From contig JAUNHG010000002.1 of the NCBI GenBank assembly GCA_030524035.1, positions 248,001 through 312,000 on the forward strand: 64,000 nt of DNA. Reading direction: 5' to 3'. Both the position numbers and the translations under genes were made by a program. Each line of letters begins with the position of its first letter. Positions within the stretch are counted from its first letter, which is position 1. This document shows, one piece after another, positions 1 through 8,200 of this stretch. The stretch is from Kocuria sp. Lineage in GTDB: Bacteria > Actinomycetota > Actinomycetes > Actinomycetales > Micrococcaceae. The notes under the pieces were generated by a model. The model searched no databases. It was given only the letters and a program-made list of their open reading frames with translations, and was not told the DNA's origin.

Positions 1-1000
1 GCGTTTCGATGACTACGACATTTGGGGTGCGGCTGAAGCTCTTCGTCACCACATGGAGTTGGTGACGAATTGGTATGTACGCCGTTCCCGTGACCGCTTT
101 TTTGCCGAAGACTCGGTGGCTTGCGATGTGCTTTACACAGTGCTGGAGACCACCACCCGTTTAGTAGCCCCTCTACTGCCGCTCATCAGTGAGGAAATTT
201 GGCGGGGGCTCACCGGAGGACGTTCGGTGCACCTGACGGACTGGCCTGATGCTGACCTTTTCCCCCACAGCCACGATGATCTGCAGTTGGTAGAGCGTAT
301 GGACACCACCCGCGCGGTGGCTTCTGCTGGGTCAGCGCTGCGCAAGGCGCACACATTGCGTGTGCGTCAACCCTTGGCGGGTTTGACCGTGGCGGTGGCC
401 GGTGGCAAAGAACTGGCTGGAACCTTTGAACAGATCATTGCTGATGAACTGAATCTGAAATCCGTGACCCTGCTGGAAGCAGCAGATACCAGCCCTGCTG
501 ATTTTGGGATTTCCCAGCAGATCAAGGTCAATGCCCGTGCTGCTGGTCCCCGTCTAGGCCAAGGGGTGCAGGCGGTTATCAAGGCCGCCAAGTCTGGTGA
601 TTGGCAGATTGCCGACGACGGCACCGTGACTGCCGGTGGTGTCGAATTGGTGGATGGTGAATATGAGGTGGAGACCGTGGTATCTGAGGCCGCTGGATCC
701 GAAGCAGTGTCAGTGTTACCCGGAGGGGGTTTCTTGGTACTGGATACTCAGCTGACTCCGCAGCTGGAAGCGGAAGGCACGGCACGGGACATGATTCGTA
801 CTATCCAACAGGCCCGCAAAGACGCCGGGCTGTATGTTTCGGATCGAATTCGCACGGTGATCAAGGACCGCCAGGAAGTTGTGGAGGCCATTGAGTCCAA
901 TCGTGATTTGGTCTGCTCTGAAACTTTAACCCTGGACTTGGTGTTGGAGCCTGTGGATGATCAGATCGCAGTATCCGTTGAGCGTATGGAGGTGGCCTGA
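1..1000 (+). CDS. ileS: Isoleucyl-tRNA synthetase, C-terminal part (5' end outside window)
   Basis: Charges tRNA-Ile with isoleucine in the cytoplasm. Only about the last 333 residues are present; the reading frame is already open at base 2. It starts in the anticodon-binding region, where the motif TNWYVRRSRDRFF is typical of IleRS, and ends with the beta-rich C-terminal domain. The stop TGA (998-1000) is followed directly by the folC ATG with no gap, so the two are probably cotranscribed. The ileS-folC order is common in Actinobacteria. The catalytic HIGH and KMSKS motifs lie upstream of the window and cannot be checked. Confidence 0.95.
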   Translation, partial: RFDDYDIWGAAEALRHHMELVTNWYVRRSRDRFFAEDSVACDVLYTVLETTTRLVAPLLPLISEEIWRGLTGGRSVHLTDWPDADLFPHSHDDLQLVERMDTTRAVASAGSALRKAHTLRVRQPLAGLTVAVAGGKELAGTFEQIIADELNLKSVTLLEAADTSPADFGISQQIKVNARAAGPRLGQGVQAVIKAAKSGDWQIADDGTVTAGGVELVDGEYEVETVVSEAAGSEAVSVLPGGGFLVLDTQLTPQLEAEGTARDMIRTIQQARKDAGLYVSDRIRTVIKDRQEVVEAIESNRDLVCSETLTLDLVLEPVDDQIAVSVERMEVA

Positions 1001-2380
1001 ATGACTTCCGATGCATGGGACGCACCCCAGGCCCATACGGTGGAGGAGGTATACCGGTTCCTTCTGGACCGGGCACCGGAGCACACCATGGCCCCGCGCC
1101 TGGACGCTGTACGTGAGGCAGTGGATGTTTTGGGGCAGCCCCACCGTTGTGCTCCGGTTATTCACGTCACGGGCACTAACGGCAAAACCTCCACCGCACG
1201 CATGATCGAGGCTTTACTGCTTGCCCAGGATCTACGGGTGGGGCGGTACACCTCCCCGCATCTCGAACGAGTGAGTGAACGGATCAGTGTGGACGGCGAA
1301 CCGGTGGACGATGACACGTTCGTTCGGGTATTCAACGAAATCGCGCCGTACATGGCGGTAGTGGACTCCCGATTGGCAGCAAAATCAGCCCCACGCCTGA
1401 CCTACTTTGAAGTGTTGACCGTCCTGGCTTTTGCGGTATTTGCGGATACCCCGGTGGACGTCATGGTGTTGGAAGTGGGGTTGGGCGGAGTCTGGGACGC
1501 CACCAATGTGGCGGACGCTGCGGTATCCGTCGTGACGCCCATTGACTTAGACCATACGGATCTACTGGGCGACACAGTCGAGGACATCGCACTGGAAAAA
1601 GCCGGAATCATGAAGCCCAGTGGATTTTTGGTTTCTGCTGCGCAGGATCCTTCCGCAGCTCAAGTGCTTTTGGACAAGGCCCAGGAGCTGAATATTCCCT
1701 TCCGGTTTGAAGGTGTGGAATTTGCAGTGGAAGACCGCCTACCAGGAGTGGGCGGTCAACAGATGACGGTGCGTGGGTTAGCAGGGGCGTACCCTGACCT
1801 GTTGCTTCCGGTTTTGGGTGCCCATCAGGCCTCCAATGCTGCTTTAGCTATTGCCGCCGTTGAAGCTTTTGTAGGAGGTGGGCACACACCGCTAGCTCAG
1901 GAGATCGTGGCAACGGCGCTGGATGCCGTTCGCTCACCGGGGCGTCTGGAGTTAATGCAGCCTTCGCCCCCGGTGGTGATTGACGCCGCTCACAACCCAC
2001 ACGGCATCGCGGCCTCCACAGCGGCGCTGGTGGAAAGTTTCCACCCGCAACGGTTGTACGGCGTGGTGGGCGTATTAGCGGATAAGGATGTGGACGGGAT
2101 TCTGCGCGCTCTTTTAGAAGGGTATGCGCACACGGACGCGCAATGGTGGTTCACCGCCTCAGATTCCGCCCGGGCGTTGGCCCCGGAGTCTTTAGCGCAT
2201 GCAGCGGTTGACCTGGGCTTCCCGGAGGATGCAGTGCATACAGGGGAATCGGTGGAAGAGGCCGTGGGCAGTGCCGTTGAAGCAGCGCGTACTGAGCAAG
2301 CCGAACATGGTGAATCTGTCGTGCTGATCACCGGGTCTGTGACTATTGCCGGTGCAGCTCGTCGAATCCTGGGACACTGA
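1001..2380 (+). CDS. folC: Folylpolyglutamate synthase / dihydrofolate synthase
   Basis: Adds glutamate to dihydropteroate and folates in the cytoplasm. The 459-residue product has the usual length. The Mur-ligase-type P-loop GTNGKTS is at residues 58-64, followed by the family motif YTSPHLERVSERI near residue 90 and, later, the C-terminal-domain motif DAAHNPHG. The start is the ATG immediately after the ileS stop. A small DUF4233 membrane-protein gene follows after 5 bp, an arrangement frequently seen in Actinobacteria. Together with the pabAB and pabC genes at 29.3-32.2 kb, the window carries two steps of folate metabolism. Confidence 0.97.
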   Translation: MTSDAWDAPQAHTVEEVYRFLLDRAPEHTMAPRLDAVREAVDVLGQPHRCAPVIHVTGTNGKTSTARMIEALLLAQDLRVGRYTSPHLERVSERISVDGEPVDDDTFVRVFNEIAPYMAVVDSRLAAKSAPRLTYFEVLTVLAFAVFADTPVDVMVLEVGLGGVWDATNVADAAVSVVTPIDLDHTDLLGDTVEDIALEKAGIMKPSGFLVSAAQDPSAAQVLLDKAQELNIPFRFEGVEFAVEDRLPGVGGQQMTVRGLAGAYPDLLLPVLGAHQASNAALAIAAVEAFVGGGHTPLAQEIVATALDAVRSPGRLELMQPSPPVVIDAAHNPHGIAASTAALVESFHPQRLYGVVGVLADKDVDGILRALLEGYAHTDAQWWFTASDSARALAPESLAHAAVDLGFPEDAVHTGESVEEAVGSAVEAARTEQAEHGESVVLITGSVTIAGAARRILGH

Positions 2381-2385
2381 TTCGC

Positions 2386-2820
2386 ATGGTACGGATGACC
2401 AAGGCTCAGCGTGAATGGCGGCCCAATCAACTCAAAAAGCCGCGTTCCATCAGGGTGATGTTTACATCCACCGTGCTGACCATGGAGGCTTTTGTGGTGT
2501 TCTTTGGAGCCTTGACAGTGTTTGGGCTGTGGGGCGCGGGGCACCCACAGCGGTGGTGGTTACTGGTGGGTGGTGGTGTGTTAGCGCTGTTGTTCATTCT
2601 GTGCTGTGCCGTCTTGCGGAAACCGTGGGGTATGGCGGCTGGTTGGGTGTTGCAAGTGTTGATGCTGTTCACAGGGTTTTTGCTTCCGGCCATGTTCATA
2701 CTGGGTGCTGTGTTCGTAGCGTTGTGGTGGTACGGGGTTACGAAAGGCACCCAGATGGACCACGAAAACGCCGAACGTTACCAAGCAGAACTGGACTATC
2801 GGGCGGCGCGCGGACGGTAG
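2386..2820 (+). CDS. DUF4233 family small membrane protein
   Basis: Protein of 144 residues with a basic N-terminus followed by about four hydrophobic segments (starting near residues 25, 52, 75 and 95) and a charged C-terminal tail. This matches the DUF4233 family, which in Actinobacteria is regularly found between folC and ndk. The molecular function is unknown. An alternative ATG lies at 2395, giving a start MTKAQREW; neither start has a strong Shine-Dalgarno sequence, so translation may be coupled to folC. Confidence 0.8.
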   Translation: MVRMTKAQREWRPNQLKKPRSIRVMFTSTVLTMEAFVVFFGALTVFGLWGAGHPQRWWLLVGGGVLALLFILCCAVLRKPWGMAAGWVLQVLMLFTGFLLPAMFILGAVFVALWWYGVTKGTQMDHENAERYQAELDYRAARGR

Positions 2821-2887
2821 TCTCGCTGTGACAGGGGGAAACAGTGTTGTCACCCCTGGATATGGACGAACTACTGGAGGACTCCCG

Positions 2888-4519
2888 ATGCTCACCGGAC
2901 ACCCCGCCACCACCAGCGATCACTACCAACTCAATGTCACCACTATGCTGCGGCATGCGGCTCGGACGTTTCCGGAAACTGAGGTGGTGTACCGGGACGG
3001 TCATGGTGCGTGGCAGCGGTCAAACTACGGCACGGAGTATCAGCGTGTAGCCCGGATGGCCCATGCGCTCACTGGTCTCGGCATCGGCCCGGGTGACGTG
3101 GTGGGGGTGATGGACTGGAACTCCCGGCGTCATCTGGAACTGTATTTTGCGCTGCCGGGATTAGCCGCAACACACTTGCAATTGAACCTCCGGCTTTCTG
3201 TGGAGGATCTCAGTTACGTGGTGGAACATTCTGGGGCCACGTGGATTTGTGTGGACGAGTCTCTATTGCCAATCGCGCAAAACATCACGGCTACGGACCA
3301 CATTAAAGGGTGGATTGTGTTGAGTGATCAGCCTGGTGATCGCGTCAGTACCACCTTGCCCAACGCAGTGTTCTTGGAGGATCTCATGGCGCAGCAGCCG
3401 GGGGAGTACCCCTGGCAGGAAATTCAGGAGACTACTGCTGCATACGCCGGGTACACCACGGGCACGACGGGACGGCCTAAAGGGATTTTTTATTCACACC
3501 GTGCCGTGTATTTGCATGCGTGGGGATTGCACACCACCTTAAGTTTCCACCACACGGACTGCCTGATGCCCGTAACCCCTATGTTCCATGTGATGACCTG
3601 GGGCTACCTGCATGCGGCGGTGATGGCAGGAGCCAAAGTCGTGATGCCCGGTCAGTATTCGGTGGGCACTGTGGATGTGCTGGCCACCGCGTTGATGACC
3701 GAAGGGGTGACGATTTCCAACGGGGCGCCCGCCATATGGACGCCCATCCTGGAGTATCTCAAGGCGCTGCCGCACACACCGGACCTTCGTGGTTTGCGTG
3801 TGACCGTTGCGGGGTCGGAACCTGCGTTGTCCCTGATGAAAGGTTTTAAGGATGCCTGTGGGGTGGACGTTGTTCACGGGTATGGCGCTTCTGAAACCAC
3901 ACCTATTGTGGCGATTAACTGGAAACTTAAGTCATCTCTGAACGGGCTCAGTGATGATGCGGTATGGGATCTGAAACGTTCCCAGGGGCTTGTTCAGCCA
4001 GGTGTGGATGTGAAGGTGATGACTCTTGATGGTCAACAGCAGCCTCACGACGGTGAATCAGCCGGTGAAATTTATTTCCGTGGGCCGTGGATTACTGGCG
4101 AATATTTTAATCGCCCAGATTCCGCAGATGCGTTTGATGATGGATGGTGGCGCTCTGGGGATGTTGGGGTGATTGACACTAATGGTTACCTTAAGCTAAC
4201 GGACCGTTTGAAGGACGTCATTAAATCCGGTGGGGAATGGATTTCCTCCATTGATATGGAAAATAAAATTTTGGATGACCCTCGTGTTGCAGAGGCTGCC
4301 GTGATTGGCGTTCCGGACCCCCGGTGGGATGAACGACCGGTGGCGTATGTTGTCGTGAAGCCGGGGGAGACGGTGACGCCGGAGGAGATCACCAGTGCGC
4401 TATCCACACGATTTGCTACGTGGCAGCTGCCAGAACGTGTGCTGCTGGTGGACCAGTTGCCGCGAACTTCGGTGGGTAAGCTCAACAAGAAAAAGTTGCG
4501 TGAAGATTGGGCTTCATGA
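2888..4519 (+). CDS. AMP-dependent fatty-acid--CoA ligase
   Basis: Adenylate-forming enzyme that should activate a medium- or long-chain fatty acid to its acyl-CoA. The 543-residue product has the ATP/AMP signature YTTGTTGRPKG, the A5-type motif GYGASETTP, the hinge motif WWRSGDVG and the C-terminal LTDRLKDVIKSGGEWIS segment with the catalytic lysine region near PRTSVGKLNKK. I chose ATG 2888 because GGAGG ends 7 bp upstream; an in-frame GTG at 2828 would add 20 unlikely residues. The gene sits between folC/DUF4233 and a cholesterol-oxidase-like gene, which may hint at lipid or sterol catabolism. The exact chain length cannot be told. Confidence 0.9.
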   Translation: MLTGHPATTSDHYQLNVTTMLRHAARTFPETEVVYRDGHGAWQRSNYGTEYQRVARMAHALTGLGIGPGDVVGVMDWNSRRHLELYFALPGLAATHLQLNLRLSVEDLSYVVEHSGATWICVDESLLPIAQNITATDHIKGWIVLSDQPGDRVSTTLPNAVFLEDLMAQQPGEYPWQEIQETTAAYAGYTTGTTGRPKGIFYSHRAVYLHAWGLHTTLSFHHTDCLMPVTPMFHVMTWGYLHAAVMAGAKVVMPGQYSVGTVDVLATALMTEGVTISNGAPAIWTPILEYLKALPHTPDLRGLRVTVAGSEPALSLMKGFKDACGVDVVHGYGASETTPIVAINWKLKSSLNGLSDDAVWDLKRSQGLVQPGVDVKVMTLDGQQQPHDGESAGEIYFRGPWITGEYFNRPDSADAFDDGWWRSGDVGVIDTNGYLKLTDRLKDVIKSGGEWISSIDMENKILDDPRVAEAAVIGVPDPRWDERPVAYVVVKPGETVTPEEITSALSTRFATWQLPERVLLVDQLPRTSVGKLNKKKLREDWAS

Positions 4520-4562
4520 CGAAAAGTGGTGCGTGGTCACATCGGTGGACCCGTATACGTCG

Positions 4563-4585
4563 CATCCACGCGGAAGGCGTGGATG
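4563..4585 (+). terminator. Possible terminator hairpin after the acyl-CoA ligase
   Basis: Perfect 9-bp stem CATCCACGC / GCGTGGATG with a 5-base loop, 44 bp after the ligase stop codon. No U-tract follows, so it may be a weak terminator or an mRNA-stabilising hairpin. The rest of the 4,520-4,798 gap is A+T-rich and shows no gene. Confidence 0.4.
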
Positions 4586-4804
4586 ACTATTGCTGATGTA
4601 ACCGTATCCGAGGGTGGACGGGCACGCAGGTCCATGTATCTGGGGACACCGCATCGTATTCAATGAATATAAAAGAAATAGTGGATTGCCTTCCGTGTTA
4701 ATTTTCCCCCAGATCATAAAAACCACACCAATATTCTGTGTCCGGGAAATATTTTAGCGATATTTTCTGGTGTATATGCGGTTTGTGGGGTGGGGTGAGT
4801 GGGA

Positions 4805-6520
4805 ATGGGGGCAGTGAGTTCATTGGAGAAATACAACACCGATCGCAGAAATCTACTCAAAAGTGGCGTGGTTGCCGGAGCGTGGACATTGATTGGAAGT
4901 ATTAGTTCGGCTCAGGCGGTAAAAAGTGAAGTTCCGCCGAATTTTCCTGAAGGACTCAATATTTATCGGAATGTTTTCCGTAACTGGAGCGGCACAATTA
5001 TTACAGACCAGTTGTGGACTACTGCTGTGGCTAGTCCGGATCAGGTGGAACGTATTGTCAATTGGGCTGCCGATAATGCATATCGGGTCCGGGCTAAAGG
5101 GTATGGACATACGTGGTCTCCGTTGCTGGTGGATGCAGGTACCGCCAGTGATACGGCTGTGATCATGGTAGATACCACGCAGCTGAATGCTATGAGCATG
5201 GTGGATGCTGAGCGTGTGCGCCTACAAGCCGGCGCAGAAATGGAACAAGTGATGATGTTCCTTTCGCATAATGGTCGCAGCTTTTTAGGTGCCCCAGCCC
5301 CGGGCAATCTAACCGTTGGTGGAGTGTTGGCGATTAATGGACACGGCTCCAGCACACCGAAGTCTGGTGTGACCGCCCCTGCAGGGGGTACATATGGAAC
5401 GCTCAGTAATACCGTTGTGGAGCTCACGGCAGTGGTATGGGACGACTCAGCGGGGCGGTATACCCAGCAAACTTTTCACCGGAGTGATTCCCGAATTGGT
5501 CCACTCTTAGCGCATCTGGGCCGCGCTTTTGTGACGGAGGTGGTGCTGCAAACCGTGGCCAATTACAACGTGCGGTGCCGTAACACCACGCTGATACCTG
5601 CTGGAGAATTGTTTGCGCATCCGGATAAAGCAGGTTCGCGGTCTATAGAGGCTTTTCTTGATAGCAGAGGAACGGTGGGGGTGATTTGGTACGCCATGAC
5701 GTTCTTTCCTTGGGTGCAGACCTGGGAGGTGAGCCCCAAGAAGCCCCTGTTATCGGTGACCCGGAATTCCCCATATAATTATCCGTTTGCTGACCGTTTG
5801 CCCCCGGACGTGGCCAATCTCATTGCTCGGATGACTCAGGAATCCCGAGCTCTCACACCATTGGCGCTATCGTCACTATTGCAGGCCACTCGTGCCGGTT
5901 TGGTTAAATGGGCGGCATTGGATATGTGGGGTGAGGCAAAGAACTTCATCCATTTCGTAAAACCCAGCACGCTATTGGTATCAGCCGGGGCGCATGTGGT
6001 GATTACGCGCCGTGATCAAGTTCAAGGTTTGGTTCATGAATTCACGGAATACTATAAGAGCGTGATATCTACCTTCCAGAAACGCGGGCAGTACCCGGCA
6101 AATAATGTTTGTGAAATTCGTATTACCGGGGTGGATAATCCCGCCGATATTGGGATTGACGGTGCGGCAACGGCGACGTTGTCCTCCGCCCGTCCTGTTC
6201 CGGGGCGGCCAGACCAGGACACCGCAGTGTGGATCGACGTCTTGAATTTGCCTGGCACCCCCAATACCGGTGAGTTCTTTGTGTATTTAGATGCTTGGTT
6301 TGAACGGTTACCGGCGGAACGGGCAGTGGCTCGACCAGAGTGGGCTAAACGATTTGCCCACACGAGTGCCGGGCCCTGGACAAGTGAAGATCATCTACTG
6401 CGGTGGATTCCCGGCCAGTTTCCTGAGTGGGAGCAGAGCGTTAAGGCTCTGGAACGGCTTGACCCACGAGGGGTTTTCCGTGCGGCTTTTCATGATCGTT
6501 TGATGCCTCGTTCCTCATGA
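4805..6520 (+). CDS. Tat-exported cholesterol-oxidase-like FAD-linked oxidase
   Basis: About 571 residues. The N-terminus has a twin-arginine signal (DRRNLLKSG followed by a hydrophobic stretch ending SSAQA), so the protein is predicted to be exported folded. A PCMH-type FAD domain follows, with RAKGYGHTWSPLLVD (the histidine is the expected covalent FAD attachment site) and VGGVLAINGHGSSTP. The C-terminal two thirds resemble the substrate-binding domain of class II (vanillyl-alcohol-oxidase type) cholesterol oxidases such as that of Brevibacterium sterolicum. The start is uncertain: ATG 4805 or GTG 4799. The substrate may be another sterol or alcohol. The neighbouring acyl-CoA ligase is compatible with sterol or lipid degradation. 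Confidence 0.72.
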   Translation: MGAVSSLEKYNTDRRNLLKSGVVAGAWTLIGSISSAQAVKSEVPPNFPEGLNIYRNVFRNWSGTIITDQLWTTAVASPDQVERIVNWAADNAYRVRAKGYGHTWSPLLVDAGTASDTAVIMVDTTQLNAMSMVDAERVRLQAGAEMEQVMMFLSHNGRSFLGAPAPGNLTVGGVLAINGHGSSTPKSGVTAPAGGTYGTLSNTVVELTAVVWDDSAGRYTQQTFHRSDSRIGPLLAHLGRAFVTEVVLQTVANYNVRCRNTTLIPAGELFAHPDKAGSRSIEAFLDSRGTVGVIWYAMTFFPWVQTWEVSPKKPLLSVTRNSPYNYPFADRLPPDVANLIARMTQESRALTPLALSSLLQATRAGLVKWAALDMWGEAKNFIHFVKPSTLLVSAGAHVVITRRDQVQGLVHEFTEYYKSVISTFQKRGQYPANNVCEIRITGVDNPADIGIDGAATATLSSARPVPGRPDQDTAVWIDVLNLPGTPNTGEFFVYLDAWFERLPAERAVARPEWAKRFAHTSAGPWTSEDHLLRWIPGQFPEWEQSVKALERLDPRGVFRAAFHDRLMPRSS

Positions 6521-6676
6521 CACCGCCTCTGCCGAACAGGCACCGTCCCCCGAAGCGGGTTTGTCATGCGGGTCTGAGGGTAGGCAGTCGGGCAGTAGGC
6601 TGATGGGCAGATACGGTGACGCGATGATGTGCGACACCGCGGGTGACAATCCAAACATTGACCAAGGAGTATTGCG

Positions 6677-7090
6677 ATGACTGAACGCACGTTGGTTTTG
6701 ATCAAACCTGATGGCGTGGAGCGAAATCTGACCGGGCAGGTGTTGGCCAGGGTTGAGGCCCGCGGGTTCCGGTTGGTACAGCTGAAAATGTTGGAGGCTA
6801 CTCGGGAGATCTTGACTGCTCACTATGCTGAACATGAAGGCAAGCCATTTTTTGAACCCTTGGTGGAGTTCATGATGTCTGGCCCTGTGGTCGCTGCGGT
6901 GTTTGAGGGTAACTGCGTGATTGAGTCTTTCCGTGCCATGGCTGGTGTTTCGGATCCCGTCAAAGCTGCCGCAGGCACCATCCGGGGTGATTTGGGTCGG
7001 GATTGGGGAGAGAAAGTTCAGAAAAACATCGTCCACGGATCGGATTCAGTAGAGTCCGCGGAACGGGAAATCAGTATCTGGTTTGGCTGA
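6677..7090 (+). CDS. ndk: Nucleoside diphosphate kinase
   Basis: Transfers the gamma phosphate of ATP to nucleoside diphosphates through a phosphohistidine. The 137-residue product has the normal length, the N-terminus TLVLIKPDGVERN and the active-site motif NIVHGSDS with the catalytic histidine. AAGGAG precedes the ATG by 7 bp. It is followed by a strong bidirectional hairpin that separates it from the convergent VKOR gene. Confidence 0.97.
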   Translation: MTERTLVLIKPDGVERNLTGQVLARVEARGFRLVQLKMLEATREILTAHYAEHEGKPFFEPLVEFMMSGPVVAAVFEGNCVIESFRAMAGVSDPVKAAAGTIRGDLGRDWGEKVQKNIVHGSDSVESAEREISIWFG

Positions 7091-7113
7091 GTTTCGGCCG
7101 CCGCGTACAACAT

Positions 7114-7158
7114 AACCCCCGTGGAGCCATCGGATGGTGTTGATGGTTCACGGGGGTT
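7114..7158. terminator. Bidirectional terminator between ndk and the VKOR gene
   Basis: Inverted repeat with left arm starting AACCCCCGTG at 7114 and right arm ending CACGGGGGTT at 7158. The stem is about 17 bp with one imperfection, followed on the plus strand by a T-rich tail. It lies between two convergent genes. Confidence 0.8.
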
Positions 7159-7179
7159 CTTGTTCTTGTCCCAGTGCGC

Positions 7180-7818
7180 TTAGGCGAACATGGTTGCCGA
7201 AAAACGCACCAAAACTGAGCCGAAGACCACCAACCAGATCAACACCACAACACCCCAGGACCACCACGTAGAGGTAGAGCGCAAAACTTCTGGGGCCGGA
7301 ATTAGGCGAGTTCGTACGCAGCGCGCCACCGTGCACATCAGTAGTACTGGGTGCACCAACCACACCAGCATGCAGTACAAACACAGGGCGTTAATCTCGA
7401 AAGTGGCTTGGATCCACAGCCATAGCAAAAAGATTTGCCCCAACACTTGACCGATCAATAACCCCCACCAATACCAGCTGCGGTAACGTGCCCCGGCCAG
7501 CACGCCCACAGCGATGGTGATCACCAGGGTGTAAGCCACCAATCCAATGAACGGGTTCGGGAAACCGAACAGGTTGGACTGCTCGGAACGAATGACTGTT
7601 CCACAGGACAACACCGCGTTGACGTCACATGATGTCACATGCAGAGGATCGAGAAGTACCTGCCATTTTTCGATGACCAGAGAAACAGAAGCGTACAAAC
7701 CCAAAGCTGCTGTGATCAGGGCGGACACCGCCCAGAAGACGTCACCGCGCGGTAAGCCAGAGGTTGGGTGGGAACTTTCGGGGGAGTTCAGCGTGCTTAG
7801 TGTGGCGGAATGTGTCAT
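7180..7818 (-). CDS. Vitamin K epoxide reductase (VKOR) family membrane protein
   Basis: Predicted membrane thiol oxidoreductase that would re-oxidise a DsbA-like partner using a quinone. The 212 residues hold about five membrane segments. Two cysteine pairs characteristic of VKOR are visible: the loop SCDVNAVLSCG (C-x7-C type) and the redox pair CLYC in the fourth helix. NPFIGL after the first pair is also a family motif. The start is set at the ATG of MTHSATL; the open frame extends 38 codons further upstream without family similarity. No DsbA-like gene is nearby. Confidence 0.88.
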   Translation of the reverse strand: MTHSATLSTLNSPESSHPTSGLPRGDVFWAVSALITAALGLYASVSLVIEKWQVLLDPLHVTSCDVNAVLSCGTVIRSEQSNLFGFPNPFIGLVAYTLVITIAVGVLAGARYRSWYWWGLLIGQVLGQIFLLWLWIQATFEINALCLYCMLVWLVHPVLLMCTVARCVRTRLIPAPEVLRSTSTWWSWGVVVLIWLVVFGSVLVRFSATMFA

Positions 7819-8200
7819 CACACCGTGATGATAAGCAGCCAAGGTGGGTGTCGCCTGAGTCCAATGCCACGGAGCGTATGTGCCACAATAAAGCCGGTCG
7901 CGCACTGGCTGCACATAGTGTGCGATCCGCACCGGTACCGATTGTGCGCCCGGTGGGCTGCAGCTCTCAGAAAGATCGAGCTCGTCCGCAGGCGTGAAGA
8001 CCGCCCGAGTGCCCCTGTGTTGCAGGAGGCCCGGTGGCTCGGTTCATGGGCGGTCCGCGTGGTGAGCCGGGATGTTACTCAGGCCCCACACGGGACATTA
8101 AGGACTTTTGGCAGCCGCGCGACCCCTGCGGTCCCGCACGGCGCCCCGACCGTGGGTCACCGGGTGTAGACGGCGTTACCCGCAGGAATATGGCGAATAT
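7819..8200. other. Divergent intergenic region and long rne leader
   Basis: About 380 bp between the VKOR gene (minus) and rne (plus). No protein gene is convincing here. The rne frame is open back to 8108 but the added residues are of low quality. The length suggests a long 5' untranslated region for rne. A four-codon reading frame (ATG 8190, stop TGA ending at 8203) overlaps the chosen rne start, which could affect initiation. Confidence 0.4.
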
